From the NCBI GenBank assembly GCA_020746105.1, contig CM036618.1, forward strand, positions 122,561,280 through 122,625,279: DNA of 64,000 nt, written 5' to 3'. Every line of letters begins with the position of its first letter. Positions within the stretch are counted from its first letter, which is position 1. Source of the stretch: Trogon surrucura. Lineage: Eukaryota > Chordata > Aves > Trogoniformes > Trogonidae. Position numbers and translations under genes: made by a program. Below are positions 45,201 through 59,800 of this stretch, piece after piece. The notes below the pieces were generated by a model. It was not told the DNA's origin and did no database searches. It worked only from the letters and a program-made list of their open reading frames with translations.

Positions 45201-48200
45201 TGGTATCTTTATAAATCTTCTGAGATTTTTAGAGATGAGCCCCGGGAAATGTGAAGAATATATACCCAGTATATGCATACGATACCGTGCAGTGTTGTTT
45301 TGCAAGGAAAAATCTGGAGCTTATAATCAAAGTGCAGCTGCTGTTGAGAAAAAGAGGATGACAGAGCATCTCTCAGTCCAGCGAACAACAAAACCAGAAA
45401 AATAACTGAAGAAGCTATGTCAAGCTTGATAGAGAGCAAAATGCTTTGCTGAAGGTAGAGTTCAGGCAAGAAATCCCAACAGGCACATTAGAAAAAGGTG
45501 TTACGACATGCGAATCGGTGTATTCAATGCTTTCAGTCCCTAGTTGCCCTCAGTCTTCAGCAGCTGCTTATTTTTGTATAACAAAACTTCTGACATAATT
45601 ACAACCACTCTAAACTTAGATGTAAGTACACAATTTATACTAAAAATATCTCTGGCAGTGAAATTACTCAGCTCAACTGTTACACACCCTTCAGCCCTTT
45701 CTTTTTAGGCTTTATAAATCAGCATTTGTGGAGCGGGTCACGGTCAAGGAACAGGTGCATCTGATTCTTGTCAGCGCCTGCAACTTGCATGTGGGAAACA
45801 AAGCTGCACAGTGTGGAAAAAGCTTGAGAGGAAACATTATCCCTGGATGCTACCTGCTGTAGCTGACTCCCATAGGAAATACAACTTGTCAAAAGAATTA
45901 ATGGACAACGTGACGTGACAGAAATATCATTTTGGCACAGTCACAACTGGATTGCCAAATCATGTATCAAAGTCCCACTTCCCATCTTGCTGTACCCTGT
46001 TTGTTCCCAGAGTAGTCTTAACATCCTGAGGATAAATTTTTTGTTTAAAATACTCTTCATCCTCATCCCGGACCCTAACTAACCTTTGTTCTCTGTGATC
46101 GGACCACGAAGTGCACTGCCAGTCAGAGCTGAGTCTACAAAGAGACAGCTCCACAGGAAAGCAACTAAGGGCTTGGGAATATCTATGGGAAGGTTGTTTC
46201 AAGGGAAGAAAATGGCAGCTTTTCCACATTAAAAAAAGAGTGGGTAGAAAGATGTGTACAGCAAAGGTACTCACCCACCACTGAGCACTTTTGGTTTCCA
46301 CCTTCCTTAAGATACTATTTTTCCTGAGCAAGTCACAATGTTCCCCTCTGTTAAAAGCAAGAATGGGGTTTTTCAGCATCACCAGGGACAGTGATCTTAT
46401 TGTTTCTGAAGCACTTGGATACTATACAACTATCCCATACAACAGAGATCAGACTGAGCAAGGTGCTAATGTCCAAAACAAGTCGTCTGTGAAGTAACTG
46501 CATATACAAGTTGAAAGCTTGGATCAGGACGGTTGTGCATTAATTTTGTTTGCTTGTTTTCTTAAAATAAATATTAATACAGGGTTTAGATCAATAAATG
46601 TTTCCTTTTGCCAGTACACTCTCCTGCAATCTTTCTTTTTGTACAGTTCCCATCCATGTCAGAAAGTGCTTGGCATAATCATGGCACTGCTGAATTAAAT
46701 CCCTTCCTTGCTCCATATATGTGCAAGCCCTTTGGGCATCTGACTGAAATGGCACATACAGGGAAAAGGGAGCCAGCCGAGCTGGAAAAGCTGTCCCGAG
46801 TGACACAGAGTGGCCTGTGTGGTTTTTATGCTCAGCAGCTGGCAGAAGCCTCCTAGAGGCAGGCACCCAGGCTGTGCTTACTGAAATACCTGGTTGCGGG
46901 CAAGGGGGTTTTTGGATGGAAGACAAAAGCAGCATAGGGAATAGGGAGGCTACCGCTTCTCCTGAAACAGAAGTGGTTGGCACAGAAGCAGAAAGAAGAG
47001 ATTTTATACTTAGAGCTTTCCCTCCCACAGTTGTATTTCTACTGTTTTCTCCAAAATCTCAATAGCACAAGCTAGTTAAGGGTTAATCAATAAAACTGTT
47101 TACCGCAGTATGCAAACTAATACGCGTCAAGATCTGTAAGAAAGCATGAACTAACTGTGCCCACCTCAGACTATCCTTAATTAACCACATTAAGGGCACA
47201 GATACCTATTAGCTTTGTAAACAGCAAAGCAGCCAAAGCAGTGGACGCTGCTGTCCTCAAGTTAATTGTTAGCAGTTCATGTTGGAGACAGCCACTTACC
47301 AGAGGTAACCAGAGCAACCTATGTGCAGAAATACGAGGGAAAGGCAACATAGAGCCACTTGTCCAGAGTGCCAGCAAAACAAAAGCCCTTTTTGGGTGAT
47401 CAGGAATGATAAAAGGAGTCAATCCAACTCTCTCTCACTGAAAAGAGTGGTGCTAACCCTGCACTTAACTTCTGCTTACTTTTGGATGATCCCATTCCTG
47501 CTGGCCTGAGTGATGCCAGTTTAGCCGGTCCATCCCTGCATGGAGATAGTCGAAAGCTATTCGCCTGTTGTTTCCTGCTAGCTTTGTGCACTTATCCTGG
47601 TCACACAGGAGTCGAGGACTGGCACAAAGGAAAGCCTGGCAGAAGCAAGAGCACCAAATCTTTTGTTGGTGGCAAACTGCGATACTGGGCCAGCCAAGCT
47701 GGTCTCACACAAACAACTGGGAAAGACCACTGGTTTTGAAAACTGGTTGACTTTGAGTATGCTTTCTCTCCGCACTGCAGTTCATTTTGTCAGGACTGTC
47801 GGCCTGATCTACCAAATCTCAAACAAGTTTGCTATTTCCGTAAATTTTGCAAGACTGAAAACTCTGCTTTAAGTAGAAACTTAAGAACTTACCTGTTCAC
47901 AAAGGCATTAAAAAATTTGCTTACTGTACTGTTGAAAAACAAACCCTCGTCTCACAGCTACAGCTACCATGAGGGGAAGTTGAAACATATTTTCAAGACC
48001 TAGTTTTTAAATTATTATTAATAATAAACATTGCATGAATACAAAGAAACAGAGCAGAACTATTAAGCAGAACAAAGATGGGCAAAACTTAGTCTTAGTC
48101 TGTTTCTGAAGCTACGGTTAAAGAATCTCCTGATTTTAAAGTTCAAGACAGTAATAGCGGAAAATCGGGTTGAATAGAAGATCATGCAAGCGCTAGATGT

Positions 48201-50539
48201 GATAAGCAGAGAAACTGCATGTTCCGTCGGAAATCCAAATTCACACAAAAGATAAGAGGGAATAAGTTACTCTGGTAAATCCATCACTGTGGCAGAACTA
48301 TCAGATCTAGGAAACAAAGGCCACTCTTTTCAAGCTTCTGTGACGGACAGTACTCAGTTACAATCGTAGAAATCAGACTTCCTTTTACGTTCAAACTGGG
48401 TCCTGATAGGCACAAAGTAATGTAATTTCTATCCAAACTTTCTGTCTTAGAATGTGTGGTTTTGTTTTGGAGCAGAAGTATGAAACCACCATGTAAACCA
48501 GGCTGATATACTGGGATAAAAACTGCCACAAGACCCAAAGCAAGCAAAAAGGCGCAACTGTAAGTAAGAGTTCCAGCTACGTTACCGGAAGCCCTATGAC
48601 TGCAGACTCTGGCACGTGCCACAAACTGAATCCAAGGAACACACAGTCTAATCAGCAATACCACACTGTACAGCAAGGCCGCCCACTCTGTAATCGTATC
48701 TGTGGCTGAAATTAAGACATGTCCCCAGAGACCTGCTTTAGACATGACATGCCCTAAGACAAGTCTATTCAATGTTGTTCATAAAAATATTCTTGAAAAA
48801 CATAAGCTACGTCTTTAAAATTTCAGTCAATTTTAAACCAGAAACCAATAAAACACAAAGACTTTTTCATTTTTTTTTCTCCCCCACTTAAGAGACACCC
48901 CTCATTTCCTTAATCAAGAGTAGAGAGGTTTCTTGGAAAATGTGATGCTTCAATCCACCTTTTGGTTCACACACATTCCTGGCACAAATTAAGTGATGTT
49001 TCCAAGTGGAACTGGGTGGTCCCTCAGCAGTAACACCAGTGAAAGATCAGGCGTATCCAGTCCACAAGCTGGTAACAGAAAAAGCAGCTCAGACTACAAC
49101 AGCATCTGAATGGGCGAGTGAGCTCCGAGCTGGCAGCGTCCTGCCATGTGTTCTGGGGTGCTGGAAGCAACCCCACCATTCAGCCTGCTTCTCAGCCACG
49201 CAGAGCTCCACACTACTACAGCGAGGCTGCTCCCAGCTCATTCAGCATGTATCCAGGGATCTCAGGGACTTCTAACCATTGTCGTATGTATGGCAAACAT
49301 ACCTTCAGCTGCAACACTCTAGTGCAAAGGCTGCTTTCCTTATAGTCACTCAAAACAGGCTGGCTGAAAGCCTTAAAATACCACAAAGCAATCTCTGAAG
49401 CAATCAGGAATTATTTTAGACTGCAGTAATATCCTCAAAGTGACTGCAGCAATGCTTGCCTTTGTTCTCAGTAACAGCCTGCAGTTACTGAATCCTCCAT
49501 GAATTACTCTCTGCTGCTGTAATACTCATTTTCATGTGGATAAACAGTACCTGCTCCTATGTAACATATCAAGATGGTGAAAGCACAGTTCTCTCTTAGA
49601 TTTCTGTCTTCCAACTATGAGCCTCTCCAAGCAGGTGCACTACAAAGTAAGATTACTTCAGCAAAGCATGAGTGAAATCCAGACCCCAGGTTTGTCCTCT
49701 AGCCTTTGAAATTGAAACTTTACTTAATAAATCATTGTTTAAAGACTAAGTTGAAAATGAAACTCAGGAAAGTTCAACTGAAAAAAAAAAATTCAACTGA
49801 AAAAGTATTCATTTTTTTCCCCACTGACTCCAACTTGTGTTCAGCTTAGATACCATTTTTAGGAAGGACCCAAGAGGACTCCTAAGAATTTTGCAAGCAA
49901 TGTTTCAGTCTAAGGAATCCACTTCCTACCAAGTGACCCATCTCGAGAACATCTTGCATATACTATGCTGACACATACTTAATCAGTTTCTTGAAGTTAA
50001 AATTTATGTATGCGACAGGAGGAATTAATGATTATCTTATATTAAAAAAACCACCTTTTCGTATTTTTACCTTAACTTTCAGCATATTGTATCTAGTGCA
50101 CTCTTCTTTAAAAGTCAAGGAAGACAAAGAGGTAAAAGGGAAATATTCCTCTTTAAATCTCTTCAGGATTTAAAATTAAAGTTCTAGAACAGTAATAAAC
50201 TTGACTACATACAGCAGTGTTCATTAGATGGTTGGAGAGCTCCTCAGAAAAACAGACCCCTCTCACAAACAAGAAAAAGGCTACAAATGGCAGAAAACAG
50301 ATATGATCTAAGAGAATAATTTTATTTATCATCCACCAGATGTGCAATGGTATTAATTTTATATACCAGAGGGCCTATTTACACCAGAACACCTACTCTG
50401 ACATTGCATTTGTGCTTTCAGTTCAGCACCTGTGCACAGCAGCTGGGGGAAGTTTGTTCATTCAGATGCATACAGTTACTTGATCTACTGGTTTTAAAAC
50501 CATGGACTACACCTCCACAGAAGCATGAGGATATAATGA

Positions 50540-50586
50540 CAATAATAATGATAATAATAATAATAATAATAGTGGTAGTAGTAGTA
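50540..50586 (+). repeat. Compound trinucleotide microsatellite (AAT)n(AGT)n
   Basis: An imperfect AAT array is followed directly by GTA/AGT units. The poly-Ile/poly-Val stretch in the open frame across it is a by-product. Confidence 0.92.
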
Positions 50587-51928
50587 AAAAGCCAGAATCA
50601 CCTCCGAGACTCAGCTAACTCAACGTTCTTCTGTAAATTCCCGTGCATCATTACTTGCACTACTACGTACTTCTATACCCTTGCAAATCTGGTCCAAGTA
50701 TTGTGCGAAGTCAAAAGCCCATCAAAGTAGAGCTGGGTCACTGAAAGTCTCGTTCTCCTGAAGGTACTGCGGACACTGCCGGTTTTTTCCTGGGCTCAAA
50801 GTTCTACTTGGTCATCCCAGTCCATTCTTACGAACATCACAAATGCTTCCTAAGAAGTCCATAATTTCTGACTTGTTCATAAGGTCTAGTTTCTGGCTGT
50901 CACACACTGCCATAGTACGTACCAAATTCTTCTAGGACAGCCTGGAAGCTCTTTCCAAGTATAAAGCAGACATTTTTCGTTCTTGTCATCACAGGATTTA
51001 TCCCGATCTATTTTGACAACTATTCCCACTGAAATATCTAACAGATCTCCATTAACCACCAAGTCAAAGAGGCAATAAGCATTCTGCTTCTACTTGATTC
51101 TGGTACTCTTAAATCACAGCTATCAAAACTATAATTTTTAATAGTTGAGCCCAAGTAAAATTTACAATGTCATCGTGTTGCATCGGCAATATTTTCATGC
51201 TAATTTGCAGGTTTCTCATTCATTCTTATTCCATGCTTTGAACACACTTGGATCCAAAACCATTCTCCTGAGATACATTCCAAATATTCAATATCTAAGT
51301 GCTGCAGAGGAATCCGTAATTTTTAGTAAGACTTAAATCTTGCTTAGCTTTGTAATTCCTTGTATATTGAATCACCTTTATTAGATACTCTCACTGTGAG
51401 TGCTTTACCAGAACACTCACTGCTTGAAAATATGGCTTCAGTCATACTAAAGTAGCAAGTCTCCTATTTAGAGTGTTCCCTTAACATAAGGGGAACAGTA
51501 CAAATAGATTAGGCAGATTTAAATGGTCAGATTTAAAAGGACAGATGACAACTGCTATAAGGATATCATCAAAGATAGAAGCATATCACAGTGAGTGTCA
51601 GCTGCAAAAGGCATGACTAGTGGTGAATCAAAATTATGAACACCCAGACTCGCTTTAATCTGTGGTTGTGGGTTTATTTCCAGCAGAAATTCTTACTGAC
51701 TTCTACATACTTGGAAAACTTAACAAGTACAGCTTCTGTTACCAGATAAGATCTTAGCTTTTGGACAGCTTTACTTCAAGTTATTTCTCTCTATAAAAGG
51801 AGTAAGCTTTCTAAATTCAACGTTTAGTGACTAAAAGGTCCAAAGTAACTATGAAGATTTAATCTTCTGACATGCTGCCAGCCATGTTCAAAATGGCCTG
51901 TGTCTTAACAGCAGGTTTTAAAATTTTT

Positions 51929-51967
51929 TATATATATACATATGAATACATAAATACATACATAAAA
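51929..51967 (+). repeat. TA/TACA-rich simple repeat
   Basis: TATATATA followed by CATA and AATA-CATA units. Confidence 0.8.
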
Positions 51968-53649
51968 CTTGTATTCAATGCATAGAGACTGTTTCAAGAT
52001 ACTTCATTATTTTGTTACTTAACCATATTAAAATTTTTGTGCAAAATTTAATCATTTCTAAAGGGGTCCTTGTACTAGGTGAGACTCAGAAAAGTCACCT
52101 ACTTTGTTATCCACTTCTCGGGAGGTCCAAACCCATTCCATTTTGATAGACATGACTAAATTTCACATAAACACCTTCAGTGCTCCAAAGGCAACAAGCT
52201 CCACAGGCAACATCTTCAAATGCTTCACAATCCTTTGCCTTGGAAAAGTTTTTCTTAGTTTCTATAACCCTTCTTCCCTTCTTACCCTAGACACCATGGT
52301 ACATAGATTTTCCCTTTTCTCTTGGGTTAACTGTTGGTTTTAAATATTTGAGAGGTTTCTGCAACAAACAATTTTCTAACGATCATTTTCAGATACTGTA
52401 ATTTGTCTAAAAGTTATTCAACTAATAAGTGATCTAATGTTAAGGATGACTAATAAAAGAGACAGCTGACAGCATGCTCATTCCACACAGTGTTTGGGAC
52501 AGGCAGCTTCATCTGCCTCATAGCCTGGCTGTCATGTTATGGAAAAAATAATATCACAACTTAAAGACAATAACAGCAATCATTAAAAAACCCCAAACCA
52601 ACAAAAATAAAAAACTCACCCAAACAGACGGAAACTTGGAAGCAGTCAGTGCCTCGTAATTCTTCTAACTACCGACAGTAAGATACTGTAGTGAATTTTC
52701 ATATCTGTGCTTCTGTTGTAGAGCGACAGCGTCTTAACAGAGCTTAGCATCCAAAACCAAATGATTTTTTTAGAGCCTCAGACAAAGCCCAGACCTTCAC
52801 TGGGTGACAAGCAAGCTGGCAATCAGAAAGGGACATGCTGGAAATACGCTTCCACACTGCTCACCGAAGCACAGGTATTTGTTACCCGTCTGATGTAAGT
52901 TATGAAGTCTGCCTACAGGAGCTCCAGACGGTCGATGGAAGAGAAAAACATTCTCATGGGAAATTTGTTCATGCATCTGCAGGAGAGACCTGCAGATCCC
53001 ACTGGTACTGCCCTGAAGTAGAACAGCTAGCTGGACACATCTGGCAACCTGCAACCTATCTCAGAGCACAGAGAGAGGTACCAAAACTGGACACAGTTTG
53101 TACAAGCTTGCAACAACATGTTAAATGTCTGCTGCACAATATAACACACAGGATGTCTCACAGAGGGCTCCAGTAGCATAATACAAAGACCACCAATTTT
53201 GGTGCAGAGCGAGCAGTCACCACTTGTTCTCCCATGCACTACGTTTGCAACAAGTGGCAGGAATGGACATCAGTAAAGGAAGCGTACAGCTGATTTCCAA
53301 TTCATCGGCACAGTTCTGCATCTAATGTCCACTGAGGAAATGAACAGTTATGAGGTAAGGCTTAAGGAAGGGAAACCTTCCATCTAAGAATAGACACACT
53401 GCTGCTGGGAGGTGCTGCCCTTCACACGAATCCTGCTGTAGATGTGTAAGAGACTGGCAAGAGGCAACGAACACAGCTGCTTAGTGAATATTTACTGCTA
53501 TTCAGCAGGTATTGTCCCTTCGCAATCTCCAAGCACACTATTCAAGTGCTGGAAATGTCCAAAGAAAAAAGCAGCACTGGGCAAAGATAAGTTGATATCA
53601 GTTTTTCTAACTGATGACTAGATGTAATAAAAAAATCCAACTGGCAATC

Positions 53650-53820
53650 TAAATAGGAAGACTTTATTGTTTCTAGGTTAAACAACCGCAGGTCATTCAG
53701 TCTCTCCTCTATTTTCATACTCTTAGTCACAGCACTTCTCTCTTTTCAGCTCTCTGTCCAGGGACCACACTTCCTTCGACATACTGGGACCAACACGGCA
53801 TACTCCATCACATCCTTCCT
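53650..53820 (-). mobile_element. Old, strongly diverged CR1 LINE fragment
   Basis: The plus strand reads GGTTAAACAACCGCAGGTCA, then TTCAGTCTCTCC. Later CATACTGGGACCAACACGGC leads to ATACTCCAT. This is the layout of the complement of CR1 ORF2 around the ERLRELGLF region. The minus-strand translation contains IEERLNDLRLFNLE. There are many substitutions and small indels, so it is an older insertion than the other copies. Confidence 0.6.
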
Positions 53821-56800
53821 ACAATTTTATTACCCTAACCAATTAGGAAGTACACAAATTCCAGTAATTATTATTCATTCAGAAGTTATAGCGAGGACTA
53901 TGTATAAATGAAAAAAAATCCAAACCAAAACAACGATGACAACAAAAGACTATTAGCTTTAGTACCGGACTTGCATTAAGTCCTGTTTCAATTTCTTGAA
54001 GATACCTAGAGAAGCTACACTCTCCTTCAGGTTCTTTGAAAACCCAGCAGTAAATATTAATTTAAGAATTCTGGCAAGTTCATTGTACTTTAAATGATTT
54101 CTTTGTTTTTTTTCCCTGAAACACAAGTGGTAATTAAAAATACTGATTTCCAGTATGACCTATAATCAGGAATTCAGATGGGCAGGCTCTGTCAGAAATG
54201 ACAAAACATACATCCTACATAGGCTAAGATATCAGGACATGCTGGATGAGGGGGCAACAGTGATCTTGAAAGGCCGACATCCCAGTTTCGGCAACTTGGC
54301 TGGGAATATCTTGCTTAAAGAATAAGCCACAACAAGTTAGAAAGAAAACTCGTGGTTTCGCTACATAGTTCCCAGTTTACACAGCTTTGAAACGTTTTTC
54401 CTTTTTACAATTAGTCTAACTGATTTGGAATTAATTTTTATAAAAATAAAGATGTCCAAAAAAATAGGAACACACATCTTTATGGGCTACAAAATACACC
54501 TTATTTTAGCCTGGTGCCAGACTGCTGATTTTAGCCACTTAAAACAGAAAACAAACTAGGGATCAAAGCACTTCGCAACACAACCTTCACTATCATGTTT
54601 GGGTCACTAAAATAAAGTATAGTACTTGCATGAGATTTACTACCTAAAATTTTCAATTCAGCTTCATCCTGGATTAAGAACATGCAAGGAATTAAGGAAG
54701 AATGAAAACAATACACGTAGTTCCACCTAAACAAAGATGTGAGTGGCAAGGTCCAAATATAACATCAATACTATGATGTACAAGGGCTTAACTACACATA
54801 TTAGAGCTAGTTTCAGTTAGCAATTGCTCTGTGCCTTGGAAGGGGAACATTCTGCTTGTCCTGGGATTTATGAGACTGATGCTGTTGAAACAAATTCAAA
54901 TGGAACTTTAATCCATGATTTTTGAAAAAGACAAAGAGAACCTTTACCAAGCAAAGGAACACCTACAATACAGTGATCTTTTGAACTTCCAATACGTACT
55001 TTTTTCCCTATGTTTACTATCTTATAGAAAGAGAACAAGATTGTTGACCTAGTAAACATAATGAAAACAAAATCAATTTTCTCCATATGAAACTGTGATC
55101 TCTCTGGTCATTGAAACACTACAGTAAGATGACAGACAGGCAACCAACAACATATAATTAGTTGATCTACCACTTCCTCTTGATTGCCAAGGCCTATTAT
55201 AAATAACATGTTAACACTCCTCCTTCCTGCCCGAGGCTTAAGGCATGCTTTTGTTTCTCTTTTTTTTCTTTTAAATGGTATGTAGACATCTCAGGAATTC
55301 AGCTACCGTTAAAGGAATCTTCAGTAACACCAGCATGCCTCAATTCATAGAACTAGTCAGCTAATACTTGCCAGTGCTTATGCCTATATTTAGATTTCCA
55401 TGACAGTTGCAGTCAAACTAATGAGTTAACACATACTGAGAGTGTTTCCAGGATTCAGACACAACTAGTGAGGAGAAACAGAAGCTTGACCAAATTCTTC
55501 TTCCTGTTAGCTTAAATCTGGCCACATCCCAAAAACTTTTTGTCATTTGAATAATTTACACTCAGTCAAAATATTCCTGTACCCTATATATAAACTCTTT
55601 CACAAAAGTGAACTGGGAAATTAAAGTACACTACTCTTGTCTATGACAGCAGCATGTACTTTAGAGCAAACACAACACAAAACGGAAAATCACAATGGAA
55701 GACAAATCACACTCATCTATGAATGCAACCCGAACTCTATACAGTCTTTTTTAAAAAGAATACGGATTTGCAAAAATTAAGATTCACATGATCATTTCAC
55801 CTCAATTTAATTAGTGGCCCAAGAGAATCACGTGCATAACCAGTGTCAGCCATACGCCCTGATTCACAGCTGAAACACTGATGTAAGATCATCCCTCTAC
55901 TTCCGTGAGAGAAGAGGAAAGCCCGCATTGCAGACGGTAAAATTATATGATGCAGGGGAGGTGACAAATCTAAGTTTACCAACCCTTGAGTTACGCTGAA
56001 TGGTTTTTAACTTGAACTCCTTTTGGAACACTGCCAAGGATCTAGTATCGAGGGATACTTTAGAGCAACATATTCTGCATGCAAAAGTGCCGGGAGAATA
56101 TGTTAGAGAAATTAAATCATTCTGTACCACTATTCAGCACTCATGGAAGCCTGAGCAGAGGTTGGTAATTAGCTAATTTGCATGGACTGTGCAGAACAGT
56201 ATTTAAAAGAATTCCAGCAGTATAATCTTTAAGGGGCAACACAGCCTGGCCTGACCGGCTAGCTAACTTGCATATCTTGTCATCCCTCTGTTTGAGGCAA
56301 GACAAGCCATTTTTAGCTGTACAAGCATGGGTGGGTAGATTTCTGAAAATAGCTACATCTGCAGTTTTACGGTTAAATATGTATTTTCCTCACAAAAAAG
56401 TCTAATCAGACTCCCATTTGAGGGGACTGCAAAAGCTGGATCAAGAGAAGCAATGAATCCAACCCTCATTCCAATTTCCCTGTAGGCAACAGGCGTTGTT
56501 CTGGGGTTTATCCAACTACCTTTGTGATTGTGACCAGGAAAAGTACCAGGGCAGTCAAAGCTGAACTCAGCAGGAGAACTGCTCTAGGTGCTATGGAGCA
56601 GCACACAAGCTCTACGGAAGCCGTGACAACCTTTGGAAACACCATAGACTTCTCTAATTACTAAGGAACACTAAACCCTAGTAGAATAATTCAGAATTGT
56701 CAGGTACCTCATACCACTTATTCATGACAATCTCATCTTCAGGGACTATTTACATTCCAATGGCAAACAGCATCTCTGGCAGAGGACAATGCCGACCTGG

Positions 56801-59800
56801 GCCTCAGCAGCAGGGCTTCTGGCTTGCAGCACTGGCGACCTGGCCTCACACCAAATTAGAGGCCTGCTAAAATTCGACACTCATTTCTCCATCACTCCTC
56901 AACACAAGTCTCCCAGACAGTGTTTTAAGTACAAACTATTGGGTATTGTTAGGTTTGGTAGGTATTGTGTTGATCCACCTCAGAACAGATCTGCCCCCCA
57001 GAAGTTTTGCATTCAGAAGGCCAGTGCATTTTAACTTCTTTCCTCTCCTCTCCCCACTACTACCAACACTTTGTTCAACTTTATTAAGTTAACCACCAAC
57101 TGGAAAAGAAGAAGTGACCTTGCAATCTGAGGAAGCACTTACAGCTTATTTGCTGCTTTGGTATTTTCTTGTAAAAGAAATGGGAGGTTGAAGTCAAAGC
57201 ATTTCTTCAGTCAATTTTCTTTGAGATTGAGTACTTTGGAGTCATTTCGTACAGGTAGCAAGTTATCTCTCTACAGATTTCCGGAAGGTGCAGGTGGGGT
57301 TTTATTTTGAAATACAATTACCCTTCTTATATATGATGTTTTATCTTCCTAAGCTCTAATTCTCCTAGCTTTAGACCATCTCCTTCTAAGGTTTGCAAAG
57401 GTAAAATTTTAAGTCGAGCACAAGACCTTAGCTACAAAAAAAAATATTTTACATCAGGAATGAGAACTGCACATACCTCTGTTTTTATACTACTGATGAT
57501 CTGCACATGGCTCTTCAATCACTGTGGTATATTACCTGCCTATAAACTGATCGATTATGTATATGCAACAAGCATTTGAGAAGTAATACTCTTTTGGATG
57601 ATACAGCTTCATAACCCACTTATAAAACACCAGCCTGAAAGCCGTTTTCAAAGTTACACAAACATCACATCTAATCTACTACGCAAACATCTATTTTGGA
57701 ATCCTGACAACAAGGAACTAACTTTTAATGCTTCCATAACATTTGCAAGTTGGAAAAAAAAGAAAAAAAAAAGTGTTCTGCGTCAACAGGATCCTCCTCT
57801 TCATGGAAATTAAGTGCCAAAAATAAATATGGAATTCCCTCATGTGGCCCTGCTGTTTTCTTCGCTGTTTTCCCATAGACTCCAAAATAAAAGAGAAGCC
57901 TGCACAGGGATTATAAAGAAAAAAAAACAAACTTATACTGCAGAAGGAAAAAAAAAAAAGCTATATATCTCTCCCAGTTTTTGAGGTTTGAAACTATCTG
58001 CATGAGGTATGCCCAGATAAAGCTAGTACAGCACTTTAGGTGAGATGAAGTTTACAGATATTACCCAGTAACTTCAACTGAGACTGGCTGAAAATAAAAC
58101 AAACAAGCCAAAACAAGGCAGAAGCTGTATTTTTAGGACTGAAATAGAAATAGCAAAGTTGAAGCTAAATGCAGGCTCTGTGTGAGCTTTTTTTTGCTCT
58201 TGATCTGCTGATCTTTCTGACAGCACTTGCAGCCACACTTCACAGTCCCTAGGATGAAGGAGGGAATTCTCTAGTGCAACACTAACAGAGGCACAGAATA
58301 ATGTACTGGCTTAACTGCTGGGACGCTTCTATGATAAATCACAATTTCAACTTGACAGAAGCTAATTTTCACTAATTCCCTTTCATTCACTTAATAATAA
58401 GCATTGCTTAGGTACAGCAGCTTTCTCCTGCTATTCCCAAGCTCTGCAAGTAAAGCACACTGGTGCCCTCTCTGCACCTTCCACACACATCCTGGAAACA
58501 TCTCCCTCTTCCGCTTGCCCTCTACATCCCCCAGCTCTTCACAGACTCCCTCTTTTACTGAGTGAGTCCCTCTGCTGTTATTCAAACCACTTTGCATCCT
58601 TCCCAAAAATCTCATACCTATCTCATTTCTTCTTCTTCTCTTTTAGCATCATGCTCTGTTCATACTTTCTCTCCTTTCTCCAAATACAAGTCCTTCAGAT
58701 TTCCAAGTCCACCATTTATTTCAATTTCTGCCTGCCCACAGGTTTAAAAAACTCAAGAACAGACAGACACGTCAGGGGTTTTTATGCTACCACATCAAAT
58801 CACAAATCAATCAATATTTAATTTAAAAAAGCAAAAAACTGTTAACTTTTTTGGTTTTGTATTCCTTGTAATGTAGACAATACGAAAGACTGATCCTAGA
58901 ATCAAAAACTCCTGCAGCAAACAGTATTATGATGCCATGGCAAAGTTGTTTAAAAACCTCAACAGTATCAGGTATCAACTTAGGTGGCCCTGTTCTAAAA
59001 TGATGGGATGGCTAAGGAGCGTGGGAAAAATGTTTGCCTGTTGGCTGCACCTGCAAAACTCTGCAGGCAGACATTTATGTTGAGGGTAAACAAGTAGCCA
59101 GCCATGCAGCTATTTGCAGAGCGTGCACTTACAAACGTCCACTTTCATCTATCAATGCTGGATTTGAAGGGCACAACATTGCTGCCTCTGAAGTGGAAAA
59201 ACTGAGATTCTGAGCCCCGTAACTGCAGACCGCTCATGAAAGATACCCAACACTAGAAGTCCCAGTTTTCATTGCTATACAATTAAAGACCCTCTTTATT
59301 CTAGTCAACCAAGGTCTGACACGGCTGCAGCTCAAGGCAGAGTGTCTGATGTTCCTTTTTAGTTTGTGCTTTACACATCTGCCTTTCCAGCACCGGTTTT
59401 GTGGGGTTACTGTACAGTACATGCAAAAGGCTCTATCCCTGCCACAGCCACTGGCACGATGGGGAAAGAGAAGAGATGACAGGTCAGAAAGTAAGGAGGC
59501 AGAAGCAGACATCTTACTGTCCTTTTTTTACAGCAAAATATCAAAAAACCAGCAGTATTAAAGATGCTATGCTCCACTGCAAGCTTAGTGCTTAGCGATT
59601 CCTATCTCTGTACTTGTCAGGCCATTACTTTATATTTGGTTAAGTAAACTTTGCATCTGATCCAGTAAACTCAGCATACCAAAACATTGCCAAACATGGT
59701 ATGCTAGTAACAGAACCGAGTCAAAACGCATTGTTTCAAGGGAGAAATTTAGATAGATGGAAGGATACTTGCCTATAAAACATCAATTATGCAACAATCT

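Larger units (their letters stand above)
42204..53649. other. Non-coding upstream DNA
   Basis: 11.4 kb without a recognised exon or transposon. Frames of 140-162 codons occur on the minus strand (45960-46382, 46591-47028, 48284-48772), in places richer in G+C. None has a domain I know, splice support or a homologue I recall. Microsatellites are at 50540-50586 and 51929-51967. Confidence 0.6.

Noticed and set aside
45960..46382. 140-codon minus-strand frame
   Set aside because: No domain, no splice or promoter context, and low-complexity composition typical of chance frames.
46591..47028. 145-codon minus-strand frame overlapping two plus-strand frames
   Set aside because: Frames open on both strands point to a G+C-richer, stop-poor stretch and not to coding selection.
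48284..48772. 162-codon minus-strand frame with hydrophobic stretches
   Set aside because: The longest frame outside repeats, but it matches no family I know. Its hydrophobic segments are not flanked by a recognisable topology, and frames of this size are expected by chance in 64 kb.
50347..50730. 127-codon frame with a poly-Ile/Val tract
   Set aside because: The tract is the translation of the trinucleotide microsatellite.
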